Source: B33-G16 sp964611035
GTDB taxonomy: Bacteria; Desulfobacterota; DSM-4660; Desulfatiglandales; B25-G16
Length of the DNA: 64,000 nt
Reading direction: 5' to 3'
Assembly: GCA_964611035.1 (NCBI GenBank)
Contig: CAZSWT010000011.1
Coordinates: 1-64,000 of the forward strand
This document shows, piece by piece, positions 1 to 8,216 of this stretch. Below the pieces are notes generated by a model. It saw only the letters and a program-made list of their open reading frames with translations, was not told the origin of the DNA and searched no databases. Numbering within the stretch: position 1 is the stretch's first letter; each line of letters opens with the position of its first letter. The position numbers were made by a program, and so were the translations under genes.

Positions 1-57
1 GATGATGTTACCTTCTTTGGCAAAAACCCGGACAGTCACCAGATATATTTATTTTAG
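1..57 (+). CDS. C-terminal end of a second AsnRS-like amide synthetase (partial)
   Basis: The window opens inside a reading frame that encodes the last 18 residues of a protein and ends in TAG at 55-57. The first 56 bases are identical to 10737-10792, the 3' end of the AsnRS-like synthetase gene at 9558-10793, which ends in TAA instead. After the stop the two sequences have nothing in common. I infer a second copy of that gene, possibly with its glutamine synthetase partner, just outside the window. A contig-joining error at the window edge would give the same picture. The gene body is not visible, so only the tail can be annotated. Confidence 0.6.
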   Translation, partial: DDVTFFGKNPDSHQIYLF

Positions 58-66
58 TGTGAGTTG

Positions 67-140
67 TCTGGCAATGGCAGAAAGAGTGCTTTCTTCCTTC
101 TCTGCCCTTCCCTTCAGGCTGTTCTTCTGCCATCACCAGA
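67..140 (+). terminator. Inverted repeat after the partial gene
   Basis: Arms at 67-82 and 125-140 match in 14 of 16 positions and lie ten bases after the stop codon. The loop is long and there is no clean T tract, so this is a transcript-end hairpin of uncertain efficiency. Confidence 0.35.
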
Positions 141-169
141 CTCCTGGGCTGCTGATTCAACGGTAAATA

Positions 170-456
170 GTATCTGCTCAATAAACTGGGGCAGCTGAAT
201 GAAAAAGGCACCGCAGAGACGCAAAGGACGCAGAGTAAAATACTTTTTCCTTTGCCGTTGAGAGGACGGCAAAGAAAAATCAATGTCTTTCCAGCAGGAT
301 AGGTTTTTTTGTTTTTCGCCCTCCCTGCCCCGTTAAATACGAAGTTTATTTAACTGCGGTCAGCGAAAAAAAACAGGCCGTCCTTTGCGTTCTCGGCGTC
401 TCTGCGGTGAAAATAAAGCTGGAAGATCTCATTACCCCTATTTATTGAGCTGTTAC
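170..456. repeat. Foldback element with nested inverted repeats
   Basis: The outer ends read GTATCTGCTCAATAAA on the left and, inverted, GTAACAGCTCAATAAA on the right (441-456). Inside lie a second inverted pair starting CACCGCAGAGACGC (209-235 and 383-409) and a small hairpin at 249-275. No protein is encoded. The termini match the 52-bp element before mreB, so I place it in the same family. Unlike the other copies it has no recognisable target duplication, so it may be an old or rearranged copy. It fills most of the 428-base gap before argG. Confidence 0.6.
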
Positions 457-485
457 AGTTTTATTAATAAAGAAAGGAAATTGAT

Positions 486-1751
486 ATGGAAAAAGAAAAG
501 GTGATTTTAGCCTATAGCGGTGGGCTGGATACCTCTGTTATTTTAAAATGGCTAATGAACAAGGGCTACCAGGTAATCTGTTTTGTTGGAAACGTAGGTC
601 AAAAAGAAGATTTTGAGGCGATCGAAAAAAAAGCTCTCCAGACTGGCGCCTCGAAGGTATATGTTGAAGATTTGAGAGAAGAGTTTATTGTAAACTATAT
701 CTATCCTGCGCTGAGGGCAAATGCGGCCTATGAAGGAAGATACTTGTTGGGTACAGCCCTATCCCGTCCCCTTCTTGCAAAAAGACAAGTCGAAATAGCA
801 ATGAAAGAGAAAACCGCAATCGTTTCGCATGGCGCAACAGGGAAAGGCAACGACCAGGTGCGCTTTGAACTATCTTTCTATGCCTTGGACCCGAATATTC
901 GGTGTATTACGCCCTGGAGAGACCCGGAGTTTATTTCTGAGTTTAAAGGCAGGACGGATTTAATCAATTATGCCCAAAAATGGGGCATCCCTGTAAAGGC
1001 CTCCAAAGCAAAATCGTATAGCGAGGATGAAAATCTATTGCACATCAGCCATGAGGCCGGAGTACTCGAAGATCCGGCTTATAGGCCTTCTGAAGATATC
1101 TTTTCGATGTCACTCTCGCCTAAAAATGCCCCGGATAGGGAGACAATCATTGATATTTATTTTAAAGGCGGCAACCCGATCAAGGTGGTTAATAAGGATG
1201 ACGGCACAGTAAAGGAAAAACCCTTAGACCTCTTTCTTTATTTGAATGAATTGGGTAGTCAAAACGGGATCGGCCGCCTTGATATGGTTGAAAATCGACA
1301 CCTCGGCATAAAATCAAGAGGTGTGTATGAAACACCTGGAGGCACCATACTATGGAAGGCCCACAGAGACCTTGAAGGCATAGCAATGGATAAGGAGGTA
1401 ATGCATCTACGAGACAGTCTCATTCCCAAATTTTCAGAGTTATTATATTATGGATTTTGGTTTTCCCCGGAAGTTGATTTTTTGATGGCCGCCTTTAATC
1501 AGAGCCAGCAAGCCATTGACGGCAAGGTCTCCGTCTGCCTCTATAAGGGAAACGTTACCATTATCGGAAGAGATTCACCTTTTTCCCTGTATGATAAAAC
1601 GCTCTCAAGCATGGAAATCGAAGGCGGATTTAATGCCATAGACACTTCAGGGTTTATTAATATCACCGCCATGAGACTAAAGGCGCATAATCTTATTTTA
1701 CGAAAAAGAAAGCCCTATCAATGGAGAGACCCCGCATTAGATGACACATAA
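486..1751 (+). CDS. argG: Argininosuccinate synthase
   Basis: Joins citrulline and aspartate with ATP to form argininosuccinate, the penultimate step of arginine synthesis, in the cytosol. The ATP-pyrophosphatase loop SGGLDTS is at residues 11-17, and the family's glycine-rich segment around SHGATGKGNDQVRFE follows near residue 115. At 421 residues it is slightly longer than the usual 400. The ATG is preceded by AAGAAAGGAAA. The gene stands alone, with a terminator-like hairpin downstream. Its neighbours include ornithine carbamoyltransferase and carbamate kinase, which could supply citrulline, but no argH is visible in the window. Confidence 0.96.
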   Translation: MEKEKVILAYSGGLDTSVILKWLMNKGYQVICFVGNVGQKEDFEAIEKKALQTGASKVYVEDLREEFIVNYIYPALRANAAYEGRYLLGTALSRPLLAKRQVEIAMKEKTAIVSHGATGKGNDQVRFELSFYALDPNIRCITPWRDPEFISEFKGRTDLINYAQKWGIPVKASKAKSYSEDENLLHISHEAGVLEDPAYRPSEDIFSMSLSPKNAPDRETIIDIYFKGGNPIKVVNKDDGTVKEKPLDLFLYLNELGSQNGIGRLDMVENRHLGIKSRGVYETPGGTILWKAHRDLEGIAMDKEVMHLRDSLIPKFSELLYYGFWFSPEVDFLMAAFNQSQQAIDGKVSVCLYKGNVTIIGRDSPFSLYDKTLSSMEIEGGFNAIDTSGFINITAMRLKAHNLILRKRKPYQWRDPALDDT

Positions 1752-1777
1752 TGACAAATGACGGAAAAGACTGAAGC

Positions 1778-1808
1778 CTGCCTACCCCGTTATAATCTGG
1801 GTGGGCAG
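1778..1808 (+). terminator. Hairpin downstream of argG
   Basis: CTGCCTACCC (1778-1787) pairs with GGGTGGGCAG (1799-1808), nine of ten pairs, followed by a T-rich stretch. It lies between the convergent argG and the minus-strand carbamoyltransferase gene and could serve both. Confidence 0.5.
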
Positions 1809-1872
1809 TCCACATTTTATGCCTATTGGGCGTAGAACAATCTAATGGAGACAAACATCCTCATCCACTCCT

Positions 1873-2937
1873 TTAATACCGTAGTATTTCCTCGTGAACG
1901 TTAAATATATACGCAATCAAAGCAGCCCTTGTCCACATACCGTTTCGCTCCTGCCGCCAGTACATGGCTCTTGGATCAGAATCGATAGCCACATCAATTT
2001 CATCTCTTCGCGGAAAAGGATGCATAATAACTGCGTTTGCTCTTACTTGAGACATGTCAGAGGGTCGAAGCTTAAACCTGGAAATATCAACCCTGTTTGA
2101 ATCACCAGCACTAGTATCGTGCTCATCTTGAATCCTGGTCATATAAATCGCATCGGCTTTAGAAAGCACGTTTTCGAGAGCCTCAGTTTCAACATGATAC
2201 GGGATCTTATATCGTTCCAGGAAACTGCACACATCCTCTTTCATCTGGAAGGGCTTGGGAGAAGCAAAGATGATTTCGATATCTTCAAAGTTTTTCATCA
2301 AGTAGCTTAACGATCGTACTGTTCTGCCCCTTTTAAGATCCCCGCACATCAAAATTGTTTTCCCATCGAGTCCACCCTGGTTTGCGAAAGATCTTTGCAG
2401 GGTATATACATCGAGTATCGCCTGGGTGGGATGCTGATCGCTGCCTGAACCACCGTTAATAATTGGGACTGGGCGGTTGGAATAAGTATTCAGCAGCCAG
2501 GCAGCACGTTCAGCAGGGGCTTCCCCCGTATGCCTCATAATGATTAAATCAGTATACGACGAAAATGTCCGTAAGCTATCATCATAGCTTTCACCCTTAA
2601 CCTCTGATGAAACACTGACATCGCGAATCTCGGAGGTTTTAATGCCTAATATGTGACACGCGCTATTAAAAGAGAGGAAAGTCCTGGATGAAGGCTGGGT
2701 AAAATAGAGCATGGCTCGTTTGTGGCAGAGGATATTTTGCATGAAAAGTGAGCCAGCCTTACTCTCTGATATATGTCGAAGGTGATTTGTAATATCATAA
2801 ATATTGTCTATAATATCGCGACTCAACTGCTGCGAGATTATCATGTCAAAAAGGCGCCCATTTTTCTCAAAACACGTAACCTTTTCCTCTGTTGGAAGCT
2901 TTTGAAATTCAGCGAATCTTTCGTCCAAGATATTCAT
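1873..2937 (-). CDS. Aspartate carbamoyltransferase-type protein with altered phosphate loop
   Basis: Belongs to the aspartate/ornithine carbamoyltransferase superfamily, which moves a carbamoyl group from carbamoyl phosphate to an amino group. Numbered from the TTG noted below, the protein shows a carbamoyl-phosphate loop PSSRTF (86-91), an 80s-type loop ending KGES (118-121), HPTQ (173-176) and MHPFPRRDE near the C terminus. MHPFPR is the aspartate-type ending, so this is closer to PyrB than to ornithine carbamoyltransferase. The usual STRTR is SSRTF here. The catalytic Arg is kept, but the second Arg is Phe. There is an extra N-terminal segment of about 40 residues. I start at the ATG at 2937, because the TTG four codons upstream overlaps the GGAGG ribosome site. 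It is transcribed opposite to the rest of the cluster. The acceptor is unknown: aspartate is likely but not proven. Confidence 0.8.
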   Translation of the reverse strand: MNILDERFAEFQKLPTEEKVTCFEKNGRLFDMIISQQLSRDIIDNIYDITNHLRHISESKAGSLFMQNILCHKRAMLYFTQPSSRTFLSFNSACHILGIKTSEIRDVSVSSEVKGESYDDSLRTFSSYTDLIIMRHTGEAPAERAAWLLNTYSNRPVPIINGGSGSDQHPTQAILDVYTLQRSFANQGGLDGKTILMCGDLKRGRTVRSLSYLMKNFEDIEIIFASPKPFQMKEDVCSFLERYKIPYHVETEALENVLSKADAIYMTRIQDEHDTSAGDSNRVDISRFKLRPSDMSQVRANAVIMHPFPRRDEIDVAIDSDPRAMYWRQERNGMWTRAALIAYIFNVHEEILRY

Positions 2938-3272
2938 GTAATCCTCCAATTAAAATTTGGGTAATTATATGCCTTTAGAAAGAAAAAGACCAGTGATAGA
3001 TTTCTCTGTGGGACAGATCATAGGAATAACATTGACATCTTTTTCCTTGACTCCCAAAGTTATTTACTCCTACACTTACTAATCGAAAGAGGCATTTCAT
3101 TCAATTCAATCAACCGAGTTTACCCTGTTTCCTGAGGTGAGGGAAATTCCACTTAGGCCCTTGTGTCCTCATGTTATTTCTGATCCATGCACTGAAAACA
3201 AAATTATTGCTGGTCCTGGCCTGGACGTTCTATTGAAAGAACCTCTGTTTACATTGAAAAGGTGATGAAACA
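2938..3272 (+). promoter_or_regulatory. Divergent intergenic region with a putative promoter
   Basis: This 335-base gap separates two divergently transcribed genes. The best plus-strand promoter candidate is TTGACT (3047-3052) and TACACT (3071-3076), 18 bases apart, about 200 bases before the next gene. I see no operator palindrome, riboswitch or additional gene. Confidence 0.3.
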
Positions 3273-4613
3273 ATGGCAAGGAAAAATGTCATTATTTTAG
3301 GCGCTGCTGGAAGAGATTTTCACAATTTTAACACCTATTATAGGGACAATGAAGAGTATAATGTGGTTGCCTTTACCGCCACACAAATCCCAAACATTGA
3401 GGGCAGAAAATACCCCGCTGAATTGGCAGGTAATTTATATCCAGATGGTATTCCAATTTTTTCAGAAGAAAAACTGCCACAATTAATTAAAGAGTATAAT
3501 GTTGATGATTGTGTTTTCTCATATACCGACGTTCCTTACACATACGTAATGGGAGTAAGCGCGCTCATTAATGCTGCCGGTGCGAACTTTATATTGTTAG
3601 GCACGAAGGATACTATGATAAAAAGCAGCAAGCCGATGGTTGCAGTGTGTGCTGTGAGAACCGGTTGCGGTAAAAGCCAGACTTCAAGAAAAATTATTGA
3701 ATTATTGATTAAAAAAGGTTTGAAAGTAGTTACGGTGCGTCATCCAATGTCTTATGGTGACTTAGCTGCTCAAAGGGTTCAACGTTTTGCTCACATTGCA
3801 GATTTAAAAAAACATAATTGCACTATTGAAGAAATGGAAGAGTACGAACCAGACCTAATACGAGGAAATGTAATTTATGCCGGTGTTGATTATGAAGCTG
3901 TGCTAAAGGCGGCAGAACAAGATCCTGATGGATGTGACGTTGTGCTCTGGGATGGTGGAAACAATGACTTCCCGTTCTATGTGCCTGATTTAATGATAAC
4001 TGTTGTTGACCCGCATCGTCCGGGACATGAATTGTCATATTATCCCAGTGAAGTTACCTTAAAAATTGCTGATGTGGTTATTATCAATAAAATGGATACT
4101 GCTGATGCCGCTGGCATTCAAACGGTAAGAGAAAGTATCGCAAAGGTTAACCCTGATGCAATTGTCGTTGATGCTACCTCGCCTATTCGGGTTGATAATC
4201 CTGAAGTTATCAAAGGCAAAAAAGTATTAGTCGTTGAGGATGGGCCAACACTGACTCATGGTGGAATGAAGTTTGGTGCAGGTACAATTGCTGCTAATAA
4301 ATTTGGTGCAGCCGCATTAGTGGACCCACGACCTTACACGGTTGGTAGGCTTTCTGAAACCTTCAAAATCTATCCTGAAATAGGAACCTTGCTGCCGGCA
4401 ATGGGGTATGATCAACAGCAATTAAAGGACCTCGAAACCACGATCAACAATACAGCATGTGAGGCAGTTATTATCGGTACTCCAATAGATTTGAACAGGA
4501 TTATCAACATCAAGAGACCGAGCACGAGAGTCTATTATGATTTAGTGGAGATCGGAAGCCCAAACCTTGAAGAAATCTTAAGCGATTTTGTGAAAAGACA
4601 AAATCTTTATTAA
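3273..4613 (+). CDS. Cyclic 2,3-diphosphoglycerate synthetase-like GTPase
   Basis: The 446-residue protein resembles the archaeal cyclic 2,3-diphosphoglycerate synthetase family in length and organisation. It has an N-terminal Rossmann-like part, a P-loop around GCGKS (131-135), an acidic WDGGNND segment (226-232) and NKMD (272-275), the guanine-specificity motif of GTPases. In the archaeal enzyme the family makes an intramolecular phosphoanhydride. Here the gene sits upstream of ornithine carbamoyltransferase and carbamate kinase, so a role in carbamoyl or nitrogen metabolism is more plausible than thermoprotectant synthesis. That is inference. The start is supported by AAGGTGA upstream of the ATG. 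The stop codon adjoins a transposed foldback element. Confidence 0.75.
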   Translation: MARKNVIILGAAGRDFHNFNTYYRDNEEYNVVAFTATQIPNIEGRKYPAELAGNLYPDGIPIFSEEKLPQLIKEYNVDDCVFSYTDVPYTYVMGVSALINAAGANFILLGTKDTMIKSSKPMVAVCAVRTGCGKSQTSRKIIELLIKKGLKVVTVRHPMSYGDLAAQRVQRFAHIADLKKHNCTIEEMEEYEPDLIRGNVIYAGVDYEAVLKAAEQDPDGCDVVLWDGGNNDFPFYVPDLMITVVDPHRPGHELSYYPSEVTLKIADVVIINKMDTADAAGIQTVRESIAKVNPDAIVVDATSPIRVDNPEVIKGKKVLVVEDGPTLTHGGMKFGAGTIAANKFGAAALVDPRPYTVGRLSETFKIYPEIGTLLPAMGYDQQQLKDLETTINNTACEAVIIGTPIDLNRIINIKRPSTRVYYDLVEIGSPNLEEILSDFVKRQNLY

Positions 4614-4619
4614 ATTATC

Positions 4620-4913
4620 GTAACATTTTAGCTCTTTGAAATTACCTGGTGAATGAGCATGGGAATGTCTTTTTTTAACCATGCCCTCACAATGACAAGC
4701 CGGTAGGCCGCTTCAAACCAGTGCACACGGACAAAGTTCCTAGAAGACAATGACGAGTTGCTCGTGCACATGGTTTTGAAGCGGCACGCTGAGGCCCCAT
4801 GTTAGAGGGCATGATGTAAAAAAAGACATCCCCATGCTCATGCGTCTCACCAAGGATAACTATGTGGCCTTTAATAAAGGCCAGGGGGAGTTTTCAAAGA
4901 GCTAAAATGTTAC
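4620..4913. mobile_element. MITE-like foldback element with perfect 8-bp target duplication
   Basis: The element is bounded by perfect 22-bp inverted repeats (4620-4641 and 4892-4913) beginning GTAACATTTTAGC. It is flanked on both sides by AAATTATC (4612-4619 and 4914-4921), an exact 8-bp duplication. Further nested arms pair 4655-4688 with 4805-4839 and 4707-4726 with 4764-4785, so nearly the whole element folds into one long hairpin. No protein is encoded. It inserted at the stop codon of the preceding gene and lies 48 bases before the ornithine carbamoyltransferase start, so it may alter readthrough into that gene. Confidence 0.85.
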
Positions 4914-4961
4914 AAATTATCATGTGCTTGACTCTCGATTATATAAAGAAAGGAGCAAAGG

Positions 4962-5963
4962 GTGACGTATCATTTAAAAAATAGAAATTTTTTGAAGTTA
5001 TTGGATTTTACACCTGAAGAAATTCAATTTTTACTGGATCTTTCTGCCGATTTGAAAAAAGCAAAATACGCAGGAAAAGAGCAGCCCACATTAACAGGAA
5101 AAAATATAGCCTTAATTTTCGAAAAAGCATCAACCAGGACCAGGTGTGCTTTTGAGGTGGCTTCCTATGACCAGGGAGCAAGGGTAACGTATCTTGATCC
5201 GTCAGGCTCTCAAATTGGCAAGAAAGAATCAATCAAAGATACTGCGAGAGTGCTTGGTAGAATGTATGACGGCATTGGGTATCGTGGTTTTGGGCAAAAA
5301 ATAGTCGAGGAGTTGGGAAAATATACAGGTATCCCTGTATGGAATGGCCTCACAAATGAATACCATCCGACTCAGGTTCTTGCAGATTTTTTGACAATGA
5401 TGGAATATTCTGACAAGCCCTTAAGCAAGGTAAAGTTTGCGTATGTGGGTGATGCAAAAAACAATATGGGTAATTCATTATTGATTGGTGCTGCAAAAAT
5501 GGGAATGGATTTTCGCTCTGTTGCGCCTAAAAAGGTTCAGCCCAACAAAGAATTAGTCAAAGAGGCAAAAACGATAGCTAAGGAAACCGGGGCAAAACTA
5601 TTAGTAACCCATGTTTTGCGAGAAGGTGTAAAGGATTGTGATTTTCTCTATTCAGATGTCTGGGTTTCAATGGGTGAGCCAGAAAAGGTATGGAAAGAAA
5701 GAATAGAATTATTAAAACCCTATCAGATCAACAATGATACTATGAAAATAACAGGCAATCCTCATGTAAAATTTATGCACTGTTTGCCTTCCCTCCATAA
5801 TCGTGAGACAATTATTGGAGAGAATATTTATAAAAAATTCGGCTTAGATGGAATGGAGGTAACCGAAGAAGTGTTTGAATCAGAAGCATCTATCGTTTTT
5901 GATGAAGCTGAAAACAGGGTGCATACTATAAAAGCAGTTATGGTTGCAACTTTAGGGTTTTAG
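4962..5963 (+). CDS. argF: Ornithine carbamoyltransferase
   Basis: Transfers carbamoyl from carbamoyl phosphate to ornithine to give citrulline, or runs in reverse in arginine catabolism. The canonical carbamoyl-phosphate loop STRTR is at 57-61, HPTQ at 135-138 and the ornithine-type HCLPS motif near 275. The length of 333 residues is that of the usual enzyme. The start is GTG at 4962 with AGGAG nine bases upstream. The gene lies just before carbamate kinase, an order also seen in arginine-deiminase-type operons. No arginine deiminase is visible, so whether it works anabolically or catabolically is open; arcB would be the catabolic name. Confidence 0.93.
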   Translation: MTYHLKNRNFLKLLDFTPEEIQFLLDLSADLKKAKYAGKEQPTLTGKNIALIFEKASTRTRCAFEVASYDQGARVTYLDPSGSQIGKKESIKDTARVLGRMYDGIGYRGFGQKIVEELGKYTGIPVWNGLTNEYHPTQVLADFLTMMEYSDKPLSKVKFAYVGDAKNNMGNSLLIGAAKMGMDFRSVAPKKVQPNKELVKEAKTIAKETGAKLLVTHVLREGVKDCDFLYSDVWVSMGEPEKVWKERIELLKPYQINNDTMKITGNPHVKFMHCLPSLHNRETIIGENIYKKFGLDGMEVTEEVFESEASIVFDEAENRVHTIKAVMVATLGF

Positions 5964-6049
5964 TCACTATAAGGCTTATTAAAATTGTGTATATTATGGT
6001 AATATAAAAAAATATTCCTTTGCCAAATAACTTCTCATGGGGAGTATAA

Positions 6050-7030
6050 TTGACAGAAAAAGAATCTCACATGTCACAGCCTGGCAAACTCATTGTTATC
6101 GCATTGGGGGGAAACGCAATACTAAAAGCTCATCAGATAGGAATTGTGGAAGAGCAATTAGAAAATATTCGCATCACATGGGAGCAACTCCTCCAAATGA
6201 TAATGAAGGGACATAAGATTATTATTACTCACGGCAATGGGCCACAGATCGGCAATCTTCTCATACAGCAGGAAGAGGTTCATTCAACAGTCCCAGCGAT
6301 GCCAATGGATGTTTGCGGGGCTATGAGCCAGGGGCAAATCGGATACATGCTTGAACAGGTTTTACACGATTTGCTCCGAGCCAATGGAATAAACAAAGAT
6401 ATCCTGACAGTAATTACTCAAGTTATGGTGGATAGCGATGAGTCTGCCTTTAAGAATCCTACAAAACCTATAGGTCCATTCTACAATGCGGAAACAAAAG
6501 AACGCTACGAGAAGGAAAAGGCCTACATCATTAAGGAAGTAAAACCAGGGAATCATCGTCCCTTCCGAAGGGTGGTTCCATCTCCGAATCCTTTAAGAAT
6601 TATAGAGGCCAGAGCCCTTAAACATTTGGTAGATACTGGCATCATTATCATTGCTGCCGGTGGTGGTGGTATTCCAGTGACAATGGATTCCAAGGGAAAT
6701 TATCACGGGGTGAATGCAGTCATTGATAAAGATTTGGCAGGGGAAAAGCTGGCTGAGGCTGTTATTGCTGATTTACTCATCATTCTTACAGATGTGGAGA
6801 AGGTTTTCCTCAATTTTGGCAAACCGACACAAATTGCCTTAGATATCGTTCAATTAGAAAAAGCAAAGATGTATCAGAAAGAGGGACACTTTTCTCCCGG
6901 GAGCATGGGCCCCAAGGTTGAGGCCTGTTTACGGTTTTTGGAGTTTGGAGGGCAAGAGGCAATTATCACGTCCCTGGATAAGGCATCCTCTGCGCTTGAG
7001 GGCAAAACAGGTACTCATTTTATCCCCTAA
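6050..7030 (+). CDS. arcC: Carbamate kinase
   Basis: Interconverts ATP plus carbamate with ADP plus carbamoyl phosphate. The amino-acid-kinase fold is shown by IALGGNAI near residue 17, HGNGPQIGN near 60, and AAGGGGIPV followed by DKDLAGEKLA in the C-terminal half. The length of 326 is slightly above the usual 310. I use the TTG at 6050 because GGAG lies directly upstream; the ATG eight codons later is an alternative. Its position between ornithine carbamoyltransferase and an aspartate-type carbamoyltransferase means it can either harvest ATP from citrulline breakdown or supply carbamoyl phosphate to both. Confidence 0.94.
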   Translation: MTEKESHMSQPGKLIVIALGGNAILKAHQIGIVEEQLENIRITWEQLLQMIMKGHKIIITHGNGPQIGNLLIQQEEVHSTVPAMPMDVCGAMSQGQIGYMLEQVLHDLLRANGINKDILTVITQVMVDSDESAFKNPTKPIGPFYNAETKERYEKEKAYIIKEVKPGNHRPFRRVVPSPNPLRIIEARALKHLVDTGIIIIAAGGGGIPVTMDSKGNYHGVNAVIDKDLAGEKLAEAVIADLLIILTDVEKVFLNFGKPTQIALDIVQLEKAKMYQKEGHFSPGSMGPKVEACLRFLEFGGQEAIITSLDKASSALEGKTGTHFIP

Positions 7031-7056
7031 GGCAATCCCCAAAAGGAGAAATAGTA

Positions 7057-7995
7057 ATGTTTCATTTACTCGAGGCCCAGCAATTCACCAAGAGGAATCT
7101 TAGAGAGCTTTTTGATCTCAGCAGTCGTCTCGAGACAATTTTAGCCCAGGGGGGTGACGAATGTTTAAAGGGTAAGATTTTAGCCAGCCTTTATTTCACT
7201 CCGAGCTTGAGGACACGTTTTTCTTTTGAGGCTGCCATGCTCCGTTTAGGGGGGAGCATCCTATCTACAGAAGCAGCCGACATTTTTTCATCAGAGCTCA
7301 AAGGTCGATTCGAAGACACTATCCAGGTAGTATCCGAAATGTCCGATGTCATAGTACTGCGACATTATGAAAGCGGGTTTGCCAAAAGAGCAGCTGCAGT
7401 TTCGTGTGTCCCAATAATCAATGCCGGAGACGGTCCGGCCCAGCATCCAACCCAAGCCTTACTTGACCTCTATACCATCGATCGTCATTTAGGAGGTGTG
7501 GACGGCTGTTCCATCGCTATGGTTGGGGATCTGAGTGGACGCACTGTCCGTTCTCTGTGCTATTTCTTAGCCAAATTCCATGGAATTTCCATATCCTTTA
7601 TCTCCCCCGATTTAACAGAGGTCAAAGACGACATAAAGGAGTATCTCCAGCGACATAAAGTTCGGTTCACAGAGATTACGAACCCAAAAGACGGATTAGT
7701 AGATCTGGTCAAAGAGGTTGATGTCGTGCACATCACTCAACTCTCAAAAGAATATTTTACAGATCACCTCGAGGATTACAAGCAAACTATACGCAATTAT
7801 GCACTCAGCGCAAAGGCGCTACGCGCTATGAAGAGATCTGCTGTGATTATGCATCCACTTCCGCGTGCCGATGAATTGCCTGATGAATCAGACAGTGATC
7901 CCAGGGCAATTTATTTTCTTCAAAACCGTTATGGGCTCTATGTTCGCATGGCAATACTCTGTACTGTCTTGAGTTGTTATCCAAAATTTCTGTAA
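7057..7995 (+). CDS. Aspartate carbamoyltransferase-type protein, second copy
   Basis: A 312-residue carbamoyltransferase with the aspartate-type ending MHPLPRADE and HPTQ at 130-133. The carbamoyl-phosphate loop is SLRTR (50-54): the first Thr of STRTR is Leu. The KGES loop reads KGRFED. Length is that of a catalytic PyrB chain. It follows carbamate kinase by 26 bases with a weak AGGAG site and probably shares its transcript. It is only distantly like the minus-strand paralogue at 1873-2937. It may be the pyrimidine enzyme or may act on another acceptor. No pyrI regulatory chain is present. Confidence 0.82.
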   Translation: MFHLLEAQQFTKRNLRELFDLSSRLETILAQGGDECLKGKILASLYFTPSLRTRFSFEAAMLRLGGSILSTEAADIFSSELKGRFEDTIQVVSEMSDVIVLRHYESGFAKRAAAVSCVPIINAGDGPAQHPTQALLDLYTIDRHLGGVDGCSIAMVGDLSGRTVRSLCYFLAKFHGISISFISPDLTEVKDDIKEYLQRHKVRFTEITNPKDGLVDLVKEVDVVHITQLSKEYFTDHLEDYKQTIRNYALSAKALRAMKRSAVIMHPLPRADELPDESDSDPRAIYFLQNRYGLYVRMAILCTVLSCYPKFL

Positions 7996-8216
7996 ACATA
8001 CCCATCTTACATGTAATAGATAACTATTGGATGATGATCGAAATTAGAGAAACGGGGAGAGACAGAAAGGCAATTAGATAAAAGAACTTTACCAAATAGA
8101 CCCTATTATGTTAACCCTACAAAAAGTTATTGCATGAGGGTTAGCAATCCTTATTGCGCGAATGGTAACGCTCATTGAAAGATTAGAAAAAGATTGTATA
8201 TAAACTGGAGGATTAC

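Noticed and set aside
3205..3240. A sigma-54 promoter before the GTPase gene (TGGCCTGGACG)
   Set aside because: The -12 GC element is absent at the required spacing.
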